Of a stretch of 64,000 nucleotides of DNA, positions 17,911 to 25,650 are shown piece after piece. The notes below the pieces were generated by a model that ran no database searches, was not told the DNA's origin, and was given only the letters and a program-made list of their open reading frames with translations. The stretch comes from Planctomycetales bacterium. GTDB taxonomy: Bacteria > Planctomycetota > Planctomycetia > Isosphaerales > Isosphaeraceae. Numbering within the stretch: position 1 is the first letter of the stretch; each line of letters begins with the position of its first letter. The DNA lies in NCBI GenBank assembly GCA_027452145.1, contig DAIDHB010000546.1, positions 1-64,000 of the forward strand, written 5' to 3'. Position numbers and translations under genes: made by a program.

Positions 17911-18453
17911 ATGCCGTCGAAGCACCTGGCCCTGCTGCGGGGCATCAACGTCGGCGGCAAGAACAAGCTGCCGATGAAGGATCTGATCCGGATCTTCCGG
18001 GAATGCGGGTGCGAGCGGGTCCGGAACTATATCCAGAGCGGCAACATCCTCTTCGACGCGGGCCCGGATGTGCTGGCCGGATTGGCCTCGCGGGTCGAGG
18101 GGCACATCGACGAGCAGTTCGGCTTCCGGCCGCCAGTTGTGCTGCGTACCGAGCCGGCGCTGGCGTCGGTGATCGCCGGGAACCCGTTTCTCGCCGAGGG
18201 CGCCGCCCCCGACGCGCTGCACGTCTACTTCCTCGCGGGGCCGGCCGATCCCGATCGGATCGGCCAGCTCGACCCCGACCGGTCGCCCCCCGATCGCTTC
18301 GCCGTGCGCGGAGGCGAGGTCTATCTCCACCTCCCCGACGGCATGGCGCGCACCCGCCTCACCAATGCCTACTTCGATTCGAAGCTCGCCACCACGAGCA
18401 CCGCGCGGAACTGGCGGACGGCCTGCAAGCTGCTCGACATGATGCGGGAGTAA
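17911..18453 (+). CDS. DUF1697 family protein
   Basis: The sequence matches the DUF1697 family of small bacterial proteins of unknown role. The ATG at 17911 with GAGGGTGG upstream gives 180 residues, the usual family length; an alternative ATG lies 21 bases earlier. The family opening LALLRGINVGGKNKLPMKDL is complete. It is followed by NYIQSGNILF, the NPF element near residue 90, and the C-terminal RTRLTNAYFDSKLATTSTARNW block that closes the domain. No neighbours share an obvious pathway, and the gene appears monocistronic. Confidence 0.92.
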   Translation: MPSKHLALLRGINVGGKNKLPMKDLIRIFRECGCERVRNYIQSGNILFDAGPDVLAGLASRVEGHIDEQFGFRPPVVLRTEPALASVIAGNPFLAEGAAPDALHVYFLAGPADPDRIGQLDPDRSPPDRFAVRGGEVYLHLPDGMARTRLTNAYFDSKLATTSTARNWRTACKLLDMMRE

Positions 18454-18635
18454 TCGGGGCCGTTTTACGATCACATCTTCATGTATCGAAGCGGATTCGC
18501 TTGCTTGACTCCCGCGCGCGAGCCGGGTACAAGCGAATCATCGGCGGGCGGCCGTCGCGGATGCGACCGCCTGAGGCGAGGCGTCCCGCACCACCATCAT
18601 CATCCTCATTCTCATCGCGAGCGGAGGGGCCGATC

Positions 18636-19307
18636 ATGTCCGACCCGATTTCGCGTCGATCGTTCAGCTCGATGACGGCCGGTATCGTGGTGGGCGGCGC
18701 GGCCGCGGCCGGCGCAAGTGCCGACGCCGCCGAGCCGGCGGCCGGGGATGACGGAGGGAAGGCCCCTGCACCGAAGAGTGCGCCCGGCCCGGTCGAGGCG
18801 GCGTTCCAGCGCGACTATTCGCCGCCGTCATTCAAGCCGTCGTGGAAGAAGCCGCAGATCAACCGCGTGCTCGTACAGGACTTCGTGATCTACGCCCATT
18901 CCGAGCTCGACATGGTGAAGCGGCTGCTCGACAAGGAGCCGATGCTGCTGAACGCCACGATGGACTGGGGCGGAGGCGACTGGGAGAGCGGCCTGGGCGG
19001 CGCCTCGCACATGGGCCGGCACGACATCGTCGAGTACCTGCTCGGCCGCGGCGCCCGGATCGACATCTTCTGCGCCGCGATGATGGGCCGGCTCGAGGCC
19101 GTGAAGTCGTTCTTGACCCTCCAGCCCGCGCTGATCGACGCCCGTGGCCCGCACGGCTTCACCCTGCATTTCCACGCCCAGGTCGGCGGCCCGGAGTCTC
19201 AGCCGGTGCTCGACTACCTCCAGTCGATCAAGCACATCGAGCTCAAGCCCAACCCGTTCCTCAAGAAGGCCCCTGCCCCGGGCCACGCCGTCGAAAAGGG
19301 GAAATGA
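18636..19307 (+). CDS. Tat-exported ankyrin-repeat protein
   Basis: The ATG at 18636 is preceded by GGAGGGG and gives 223 residues. The N-terminus is a twin-arginine signal (SRRSFSSMTAG followed by a hydrophobic Ala/Gly-rich stretch to about residue 32), so export of a folded protein is expected. After a Lys/Pro/Ala-rich linker, two to three ankyrin-type units are recognisable (YAHSELDMVKRLLDKEPMLL, ASHMGRHDIVEYLLGRGARI, AAMMGRLEAVKSFLTLQPAL). This implies a protein-binding role in the periplasm. The partner is unknown. Planctomycetes carry several Tat-targeted ankyrin proteins of this design. Confidence 0.87.
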   Translation: MSDPISRRSFSSMTAGIVVGGAAAAGASADAAEPAAGDDGGKAPAPKSAPGPVEAAFQRDYSPPSFKPSWKKPQINRVLVQDFVIYAHSELDMVKRLLDKEPMLLNATMDWGGGDWESGLGGASHMGRHDIVEYLLGRGARIDIFCAAMMGRLEAVKSFLTLQPALIDARGPHGFTLHFHAQVGGPESQPVLDYLQSIKHIELKPNPFLKKAPAPGHAVEKGK

Positions 19308-19511
19308 GCCGTCGGACTCGCGGGCGGCGACGGGGCTGATGCAGGCATCCCGGGCGGTCCTGCCTGCTTCGAACAAGCTGACTCCATCGCCCCATGCCCA
19401 GGTGCCCTTGTGCTCGCTCGGGGATTCGGCTCTCATGGGGCTCCTGCGTTGCGAGGCGAATCGGGATCTCGAACCCTTCGGCGGGTCGGGGTCGGAGGGG
19501 GAGAATCCAGC

Positions 19512-20165
19512 GTGGCGGCCGACCCGGCGTACTTGATCCGATACGGCGTGATGTCGTACGTCGGCCGGTTCCGGCCGGCGGAGGAGTGCCGCGCCCGGCT
19601 GGAACGCGGCCAGTCCGTCGTGATCAAAACCGAGCGGGGCGTCGAGCTGGGCGAGGTGCTGCTGGCGCTCGACGAGGCCGGCGCCGCGCGGGCGCGCCCC
19701 GTCGAGTGGCAATGCGTCCTCCGCCCGGCCGGTCCCGACGACCTCGACCGCTCGCGCAACGCCGAGGCGTCGCGCGCCGACCGATTCGCCGCCTGCCGCC
19801 GCGTACTGGACGAAGCGGGCTGGCCGTGGGAGCTGATCGACGTCGAGCCGCTGCTCGAGGAGGGCGTGACGGTCCTCCAGTACCTGGGCCCGCACCACCT
19901 CGATGCCTCCGACCTGCGGGCCCGGTTCCGCATGACCTGCGGCCTCGACGTCGTGCTCGAACCGGTCGGCGCGGACGAGGAGCCAGCCGAGACCGGCTGC
20001 GGCACCGGTGGCTGTGGTTCCTGCGGCGAGTCGGCGTCGGCGTCGGCGTCGGGTTCAGGCTCCGGCTGCGGCTCGTCGAAGGGATCGCACGGCGGCTGTG
20101 CGTCCTGCGGGCTCAGGCGCAAGCCGAGCGAGCGCGTCGCCGAGCCCGCGGCCGACCCGGCGTGA
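19512..20165 (+). CDS. PSP1-domain protein with Cys/Ser/Gly-rich tail
   Basis: The PSP1 C-terminal domain occurs in bacterial YaaT-type regulators. I place the start at the GTG at 19512, which follows a GGGGGAGA stretch, giving 217 residues. The PSP1 region covers roughly residues 1 to 155, with ERGVELGEVLLALDEAG and the later LDVEPLLEEGVTVLQYLGP-like and DLRARFRMTCGLDVVLEPVG elements. The tail from about residue 160 is a low-complexity Ser/Ala/Gly repeat studded with Cys (CGTGGCGSCGES, then CGSSKGSHGGCASCG), encoded partly by TCGGCG repeats. The Cys pattern could hold a metal or an Fe-S cluster; that is inference. The start codon is the least certain point. Confidence 0.8.
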   Translation: MAADPAYLIRYGVMSYVGRFRPAEECRARLERGQSVVIKTERGVELGEVLLALDEAGAARARPVEWQCVLRPAGPDDLDRSRNAEASRADRFAACRRVLDEAGWPWELIDVEPLLEEGVTVLQYLGPHHLDASDLRARFRMTCGLDVVLEPVGADEEPAETGCGTGGCGSCGESASASASGSGSGCGSSKGSHGGCASCGLRRKPSERVAEPAADPA

Positions 20166-20214
20166 CCCTTGCCTGGGATTGCAGCCTCTTCCGCTGGCGG
20201 GTGAACGAGCCCTT

Positions 20215-20535
20215 TCAGCCCGGTGACACGAGCTTCAGGCCCAGAATCCCCGCGAGGATCAGGCCGATGCAGGCCAGGCGGCGGAGGTCGGCGGACTCGC
20301 CGAGCAAGAGGATGCCGAACACGACGGTTCCGACGGCCCCGATGCCCGTCCACGCCGCGTACGCCGTCCCGAGCGGGAGGGACCTCAAGGCCACGCCCAG
20401 CAGGAAGAGACTGCCGAGCATGAACGCGACAAAACCGATGCTCGGCCAGAGGACGGTGAACCCCCTGGAGTATTTCAGGCAGACCGCCCAGCCGGCTTCG
20501 AGCAGGCCGGCGATGAAGAGGACAACCCAGGGCAT
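20215..20535 (-). CDS. gdx: SMR-family exporter, SugE/Gdx type
   Basis: Small multidrug resistance proteins of the SugE/Gdx subtype export guanidinium or quaternary ammonium ions in exchange for protons. The ATG at 20535 gives 106 residues with four membrane helices. The first helix holds the essential Glu in [16 protein letters not shown]. Helix 3 and its edge carry [20 protein letters not shown], the sequence typical of Gdx rather than EmrE. The message ends in LGLKLVSPG. There is no clear Shine-Dalgarno site. A guanidine riboswitch is not apparent, since a tRNA gene sits about 60 bases upstream. Confidence 0.9.
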   Translation of the reverse strand: MPWVVLFIAGLLEAGWAVCLKYSRGFTVLWPSIGFVAFMLGSLFLLGVALRSLPLGTAYAAWTGIGAVGTVVFGILLLGESADLRRLACIGLILAGILGLKLVSPG

Positions 20536-20593
20536 GGTCTTCGTAAGATCATCGCGACGTTGCGCCGCGATCTGTCGTTCCTCGACGTGATAA

Positions 20594-20667
20594 TGGGCGA
20601 TAGAGGACTCGAACCTCTGACCTCCTGCGTGTCGAGCAGGCGCTCTAGCCAACTGAGCTAATCGCCC
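20594..20667 (-). tRNA. tRNA-Val (GAC)
   Basis: The minus strand folds as a full cloverleaf: acceptor GGGCGAT with ATCGCCC, D-arm GCTC...GAGC, anticodon stem CCTGC/GCAGG, T-arm AGAGG/CCTCT with loop TTCGAGT, and discriminator A. The anticodon loop is TCGACAC, which places GAC at positions 34 to 36 for valine, but gives C rather than the near-universal U at position 33. CCA is not encoded. It lies just downstream of frr on the same strand. Confidence 0.92.
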
Positions 20668-20764
20668 TCGGTTGGACAGTCCCGTTATAGGGGAACGGGT
20701 GTCCTTCGGTCAAGACCGTCGCGGAGCTTGCGGCCGCGTTTCGTTTCATCCGAGGCATTCGAGT

Positions 20765-20797
20765 GAGGAACCCCATCCCTCGCGGGCGGGGCTCCTC
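20765..20797 (-). terminator. Hairpin downstream of frr
   Basis: GAGGAACCCC and GGGGCTCCTC form a ten-base stem with one mismatch directly after the frr stop. There is no U-run, so if it terminates or stabilises the message it is not a classical intrinsic terminator. The tRNA-Val gene lies beyond it. Confidence 0.45.
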
Positions 20798-20812
20798 GCA
20801 CATCCTCTCGCC

Positions 20813-21373
20813 TCAGACTTCCATGATCTCGGCCGATTTCTTCTCGGCCATCTCGTTGACCCTGGTCTCGTACTGCTTGGTCAGGTTCTGGATCTCCTCC
20901 TTGCAGGTGACCAGGTCGTCCTCCGTGAGGATCTTCTCGGTCTGCTCGGTCTCGGCCTGCTTGTTGGCATCGCGGCGGATGTTGCGGATCGCGACCCTCG
21001 CCTCCTCGGCCAGGTCCTTCACGCGATTCGATAGCTTCTTGCGCTGCTCGACCGACAGCGGCGGGACGTTCAGCCGCACGACCTTGCCGTCGGAGTTCGG
21101 CGTCAGGCCCAGGTCGCTCGTCTGGATCGCCCGGACGATGTCGCCGATCACCGAGGGGTCGAACGGGCGGATCAGGATCTGCTGCGGCTCGGGCGTGCTC
21201 AGGTTGGCCATCTGCTTCAGCGGCGTCGGCGAGCCGTAATACTCCACCCGGACCGATTCGACGAGCCCCACGTTCGCCCGGCCCGTGCGGATGCCCCGCA
21301 ACTGGTCGCCCAGGAGCGCCAGGCTCTTCTCCATCCGCTCTTCCGCCTCAAGCGCGATCTCTTCGATGCTCAT
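20813..21373 (-). CDS. frr: Ribosome recycling factor
   Basis: RRF splits post-termination ribosomes together with EF-G. The ATG at 21373 has a strong GGGGGGAGG site and gives 186 residues, standard for the family. Domain I helices are clear (ALEAEERMEKSLALLGDQLR, the conserved GIRTGRANVGLVESVRVEYYG, PPLSVEQRKKLSNRVKDLAEEARVAIRNIRR), with domain II in between (LSTPEPQQILIRPFDPSVIG). It is last in the run rpsB-tsf-pyrH-frr, the order conserved across bacteria. Confidence 0.97.
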   Translation of the reverse strand: MSIEEIALEAEERMEKSLALLGDQLRGIRTGRANVGLVESVRVEYYGSPTPLKQMANLSTPEPQQILIRPFDPSVIGDIVRAIQTSDLGLTPNSDGKVVRLNVPPLSVEQRKKLSNRVKDLAEEARVAIRNIRRDANKQAETEQTEKILTEDDLVTCKEEIQNLTKQYETRVNEMAEKKSAEIMEV

Positions 21374-21566
21374 GGCCCGTTGCCTCCCCCCGAGGAACAT
21401 CGCGAAGACGACGATGTCGACCCCTGCCCCCTGCGAAGGTCTGTGTCTCGCCACTCGCTGTATCTTAGATCCCGACCAATGTTCGCGAAAAGGCCCGTTC
21501 GCGGGCGAACGGCGGGCCGTCCATCGGACCACGGTCTGCCCGTCGACGGATCGGCGGCCGATGCCG

Positions 21567-22340
21567 TCACGCCGGGGCCGAGGCCGGCCTCGGCCTCGGC
21601 TTGTTGCTCACCCAGGTGCCGATCGGCTCGCCGGCGATCGCCCGCTCGATGTTCCCCTCGCGCTTGAAGTTGAACACCAGGATCGGCAGGCCGTTCTCCA
21701 TGCACATGCCGATCGCGGTCATGTCCATGACCTTCAGCTCGTCGCGGAGCACCTGGTCGTAATTGAGGTGCTGGTACAGCACGGCGTGCGGGTTCTTCTC
21801 GGGATCGGCCGAGTACACGCCGTCGACCCGCGTCGCCTTGAGCAGGATCTCGGCGCCCAGTTCCTTGCCGCGTAGGGCCGCGGCCGTGTCGGTGGTGACG
21901 AAGGGACTGCCCGTGCCGGTGGCCAGTATCACGACGCGGCCCTGCTCGAGGTGCGACAGGGCACGGCGGCGGATGAATGGCTCGGCGACCTCCTCCATCC
22001 GGATCGTGGTCAACAGCCGCGTGGCGCAGCCTTCCTTCTCGAGGGCGTCCTGGAGCGCCAGGCCGTTGATGACCGTGGCGGTCATGCCCATGTAGTGGGC
22101 CGTCGCTTCCTTGATGACGTCGGACCCGCGGCTGAGCTGGGCGCCGCGGAGGATGTTGCCGCCGCCGACCACGATCGCGAGCTGCACCCCGCGGGCCGCC
22201 ACGCGGGCGGTCTGCCGGGCGATCCGGCTGACTTCCTCGAGGTTGATGCCGCCCTCGCCCGGCCGGCAGAAGCTCTCTCCCGAGAGCTTCAGCAGGACGC
22301 GCTGGAAGATCGGCGGGCCGGACGTGAAGTTGGGCTCCAT
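21567..22340 (-). CDS. pyrH: UMP kinase
   Basis: PyrH phosphorylates UMP to UDP in pyrimidine nucleotide synthesis in the cytoplasm. The ATG at 22340 gives 257 residues. Visible motifs are the amino acid kinase opening LLKLSGESF, the glycine-rich [27 protein letters not shown], the [18 protein letters not shown] block, and the [16 protein letters not shown] segment. A short Pro/Ala-rich extension closes the C-terminus. The position between tsf and frr is the conserved one. Confidence 0.97.
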   Translation of the reverse strand: MEPNFTSGPPIFQRVLLKLSGESFCRPGEGGINLEEVSRIARQTARVAARGVQLAIVVGGGNILRGAQLSRGSDVIKEATAHYMGMTATVINGLALQDALEKEGCATRLLTTIRMEEVAEPFIRRRALSHLEQGRVVILATGTGSPFVTTDTAAALRGKELGAEILLKATRVDGVYSADPEKNPHAVLYQHLNYDQVLRDELKVMDMTAIGMCMENGLPILVFNFKREGNIERAIAGEPIGTWVSNKPRPRPASAPA

Positions 22341-22592
22341 GAATGCAGGTCCTCGGGGTCGCTTGGCGTGGCTTGGCGTCTGGTCATCGGGCGGCCGGGG
22401 CTGGCTCGTCGCGTGGGGGCGGCAGCGATCGCGTCTTGTCGAGGGCTGCCGTCGCCGGATCCAGTCGGAGCGGGGAATCCCGGGTCCGCACCGCACCATG
22501 ATAGGGACGGGCGGGCGGCCGGGGAAAGTGGACGGCCGGCCCCTGCCGGCCCCGCGGTGGCGCGGGGCCGGCGTGGGGGCGGAGTCGTCCGC

Positions 22593-23189
22593 TCAGTGGC
22601 TCTCGCCGACGACGAATCGGGCGAAGCGGGCCACCGAGATGTTCTCGCCGGTGCGGGAGTTGACCGCGAGGATGACGTCGCGGATCGACTTGGTCTCGTC
22701 CTTGATGAACATCTGGTCCATCAGGACGGACTCCTTGTACCAGGCGTTGAGCTTGCCCTCGGCGATCTTCTCCTGGATGTTCTCGGGCTTGTCGGCGACC
22801 TGGGCGATGAAGATCCGCTTCTGCTCGGCGACGGCGTCCTCGGGGACCTCCTCGCGGCGGACATACAGCGGATTCGCGGCCATGATGTGCAGAGCCAGGT
22901 CCTTGGCGAGCTGCTTGAACTCGTCGTTGCGGGCAACGAAGTCGGTCTCGCAGTTGAGCTCGACCATGACGCCCGACTTGGCATCGTGGTGGATGTAGAC
23001 CTCGATGCGGCCGGCCTTGGCGGCGCGGCCGGCGCGGAGCTCGGCCTTCTTGAGGCCGCGCTCCTTGGCGAGGGTCTCGGCCCTGGCCAGGTCGCCATCG
23101 GCCTCCTTGAGCAGGGCCTTGCATTCCATCAGCCCGAGGCCGGTCTTCTTGCGGAATTCGTTGACAGCCTGAGCCGTGATCTCGGCCAT
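22593..23189 (-). CDS. tsf: Elongation factor Ts
   Basis: EF-Ts exchanges GDP on EF-Tu. The 198-residue product is the short form found in several phyla, lacking much of the second dimerisation module of the E. coli protein. The start carries a GAGGAG site. Signatures are RKKTGLGLMECKALLKEADGD near the N-terminus and the core VELNCETDFVARNDEF. The C-terminal part VLMDQMFIKDETKSIRDVI ends with NISVARFARFVVGES. It lies 340 bases downstream of rpsB on the same strand. Confidence 0.97.
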   Translation of the reverse strand: MAEITAQAVNEFRKKTGLGLMECKALLKEADGDLARAETLAKERGLKKAELRAGRAAKAGRIEVYIHHDAKSGVMVELNCETDFVARNDEFKQLAKDLALHIMAANPLYVRREEVPEDAVAEQKRIFIAQVADKPENIQEKIAEGKLNAWYKESVLMDQMFIKDETKSIRDVILAVNSRTGENISVARFARFVVGESH

Positions 23190-23528
23190 CGGCGTGACTC
23201 CTCTTTGCTTTGCGTCGCGTGACTCGTCGAGCGGGTCGTGGGTGAACGGGGCCAGTGGAGGCGCGGGCGGCCGGCCCGTGGATCGGGGCGCCCGCGATGA
23301 GAATCCGGTATCCGGACACGGAAAGCCGCGGCGCGGCTCGCCCGATGCTGTACCGAGCGGTGGCCGGTGCCTGGTTGCGGTGCGGTCCGGTGACTGGGTG
23401 TTATACGGCGATCCGGCGGGGGACCGTCGAGGTACGATGGATCGCCGGCCCGCCGGATGAGGCAGCCTATCTCGGGGGAAGCCCGGCTCGGTCCCGTCGA
23501 AGCGGCCCCGAGCCGGGTCGAGCCGCGA
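23190..23528. other. Gap between rpsB and tsf
   Basis: At 339 bases, this is long for an rpsB-tsf spacer. I see no gene on either strand and no strong terminator, so a second promoter for tsf-pyrH-frr is possible but not shown. Confidence 0.4.
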
Positions 23529-24584
23529 TCACTGGGCCTCGGCGGCCGGCGCGGGTGCGGCCTCGGCCTCGGCGGCCGGGGCGGGTGCAGTCTCGGTCTC
23601 GGCGGCCGGGGCCGGAGCATGCTCGGCCGGCGCCGCGGCTGCTGCCTCGGGGGCGGCAGCGGGCTCAGGCGCGGAAGCGGCGGATACTTCGGGCGGAGCC
23701 TGGGCGGCCGACGCGCCGTCCGTCGCGGCGGGCGCGGCTGCGGCCCGGGCCGGTTCGGGCTCGCGCGATCGGACCGGCCCGCGTGGGCCACCATCGCCCC
23801 GGCCCGGTCCCCTTCGCCGGTCGCGATCGCGATCACAATCGCTATCCCGGTCGCGGTCCCGATCGCCGCGGGCGCCGCCCTCTGTGGGCGGAGGCTCGGG
23901 CGGCACCGCCGCCTTGCCCTCGATGATCGCCTCGGTCAGCCGGCCCAGCATCAGCTCGATCGACCGCATGCTGTCGTCGTTGCCCGGGATGGGCAGGTCG
24001 ATCAGGTCGGGGTCGCAGTCGGTGTCCAGCAGCGCGACCACCTTGATGCCCAGCTTGCGGGCCTCCGCCACGGCGATGTGCTCGCGGCGCGGGTCGATGA
24101 CGAAAAGCGCCTCGGGCAGCCGGTTCATGTGGCGGATACCCCGAAGGTTCCGCTCCATCTTCCGCCGCTCGCGGCTGAGCGTCGAGATCATCTTCTTCGA
24201 GTAGCTCAGCGCCTGCTCGCCGTCCAGGGTCGCCTCGAGCTCCTCCAGCCGCTGGAGCCGGCTGCGGATCGTGCGGAAGTTGGTCAGGGTCCCGCCCAGC
24301 CATCGTTCCGTCACGAAGGGCATCCCCGAGCGGGTGCACTGCTCGATGATGGTCTCGGCCGCCTGCCGCTTCGTCCCCACGAACAGGATCAGGCCGTTCG
24401 ACGAGGCCACCCGCTGGAAGAACTTGATGGCGCGGAGCAGGCCGCGGACGGTTTCCTTCAAGTCGATGATGTGGATCAGGTTGCGCTTGCCGTAGATGTA
24501 CGGCTTCATCTTGGGGTTCCACCGGCTGGCCCGGTGGCCGTAGTGGACCCCCGCATCGATCAGGTCCTTGACGACGAGCGACAC
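23529..24584 (-). CDS. rpsB: 30S ribosomal protein S2 with long low-complexity C-terminal tail
   Basis: S2 is a small-subunit ribosomal protein needed for S1 binding. I place the start at a GTG at 24584 (GTGTCGCTCGTCG), preceded by GAGGG, giving 351 residues. Residues 1 to about 245 are ordinary S2 ([83 protein letters not shown]). Beyond that lies an extension of about 100 residues not found in most bacteria. It has an Arg/Asp repeat ([18 protein letters not shown]), then an Ala/Pro/Glu-rich section with repeats of PAPAAE type encoded by tandem 27-base units. The body must be functional; the tail is probably disordered. Confidence 0.95.
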   Translation of the reverse strand: MSLVVKDLIDAGVHYGHRASRWNPKMKPYIYGKRNLIHIIDLKETVRGLLRAIKFFQRVASSNGLILFVGTKRQAAETIIEQCTRSGMPFVTERWLGGTLTNFRTIRSRLQRLEELEATLDGEQALSYSKKMISTLSRERRKMERNLRGIRHMNRLPEALFVIDPRREHIAVAEARKLGIKVVALLDTDCDPDLIDLPIPGNDDSMRSIELMLGRLTEAIIEGKAAVPPEPPPTEGGARGDRDRDRDSDCDRDRDRRRGPGRGDGGPRGPVRSREPEPARAAAAPAATDGASAAQAPPEVSAASAPEPAAAPEAAAAAPAEHAPAPAAETETAPAPAAEAEAAPAPAAEAQ

Positions 24585-24960
24585 GTCTACCCTCGATTCA
24601 GTTCTGGAACGATCCAGCCGAAAGTCCCCGGACGTCGGGCCCGGGGCGGCCTTGCTGGCGGTTCGGGTGCGAACGGACTTTCCACGTGAATCGTAGTTTA
24701 TCGGTCGCACGCCCCGGCGTCAAATCCCGGCGCGGGGAGCTGCCGCGAGGACCGCGCCGATGGAAATGGTCTAACGCTGGCTGGTCGGCAGTCGCGAAGG
24801 AAAGCCCGAGCGCGTCCCGGTAAGGTCTGCGAGTCGGAACTCGCCTTCCAGTTGAACTTGCGACACGTTGAGGTTCTAATCTGGGGAGCCGTATCCGGCC
24901 CATCTTCCGTGCGCACGTCGAGGAGTTGCCCCGGGATCCGTTCTCTCGAGGAGCGTCTCC
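24585..24960. other. Divergent intergenic region upstream of rpsB
   Basis: This region should hold the promoter of the rpsB operon (minus strand) and that of the following plus-strand gene. I see no clear S2 autoregulatory structure or promoter that I can defend. Confidence 0.35.
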
Positions 24961-25650
24961 ATGAGCGACAAATCATTTCTTCAAGGCCCCGGCCCTTCGA
25001 GAGAGTTCCTCCCGGAGGTAAAGCCGCTGGAGAGCCGCTTGTTGTTGTCCCGTCAGGTGAGCTTCCCTGATGGCACCTCGTTCATTTTCCCGACCTTCGC
25101 CCGTCTTCCCCGGACAGGAGGCGTTTCCGAGCAGAGTGGAACGATCCTGGGCATCGGCGTCGGCCGGCCGACCACCAACACCGTGCAGGTAACCGATGAC
25201 GGCCAGGGGGGTATCCAGGCCGAGTGGAATGGTGGTCCCGTCCACTCGTTCACCGGCATCAGGTCAAGCGTCATCCAGACCGAGAGATCCAGGAGCAATC
25301 AGATCACGTTCAACCTGACCAGTCCCCGGACGGGTCCGACCGCCGTCGCGGTCGGTCTGCACGTTCCGACGGACGCCGTTCTCCCGAGCGAGGGTGCACA
25401 TCCACAGAAACTCCGCGTACTCAAGACCTTTCGAACGAGCGGTGTCGCCGTCCAGTCCGGTTCCGTCCTGACCGTCACGGTGGACAATCGCAAGACCAAT
25501 ACCGTGGAGATCAGCGATAGCGGCGGGGGCGCCGTTGCGGTGGAATGGAATGGTGGTGCTGCCCACGCCTTCGCGGGGATCGCAACGATCGTCGTGGACA
25601 CCCAGAACGCTGGGAAAGACCTGGTCGCTCTCGACGACGTTACCCCTTGA
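24961..25650 (+). CDS. Surface-type protein with two tandem repeats and LESR-LLLS motif
   Basis: I do not recognise a function. The ATG at 24961 follows GAGGAG and gives 229 residues. Residues 16 to 31 read FLPEVKPLESRLLLSR, the LExR..LLS motif found near the N-terminus of many planctomycete extracellular proteins. Two repeats of about 65 residues follow, aligned at SEQSGTILGIGVGRPTTNTV with AVQSGSVLTVTVDNRKTNTV and at AEWNGGPVHSFTGI with VEWNGGAAHAFAGI. Each looks like a small beta-strand module. The 3' end overlaps the convergent TPR-glycosyltransferase gene by 11 bases. The role is probably on the cell surface or envelope; that is inference from the motif. Confidence 0.78.
   Translation: MSDKSFLQGPGPSREFLPEVKPLESRLLLSRQVSFPDGTSFIFPTFARLPRTGGVSEQSGTILGIGVGRPTTNTVQVTDDGQGGIQAEWNGGPVHSFTGIRSSVIQTERSRSNQITFNLTSPRTGPTAVAVGLHVPTDAVLPSEGAHPQKLRVLKTFRTSGVAVQSGSVLTVTVDNRKTNTVEISDSGGGAVAVEWNGGAAHAFAGIATIVVDTQNAGKDLVALDDVTP

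Noticed and set aside
20536-20594. A guanidine riboswitch upstream of the SugE/Gdx gene
   Set aside because: The space before the gene is only about 60 bases long and ends in a tRNA gene, too short for a guanidine-I aptamer.
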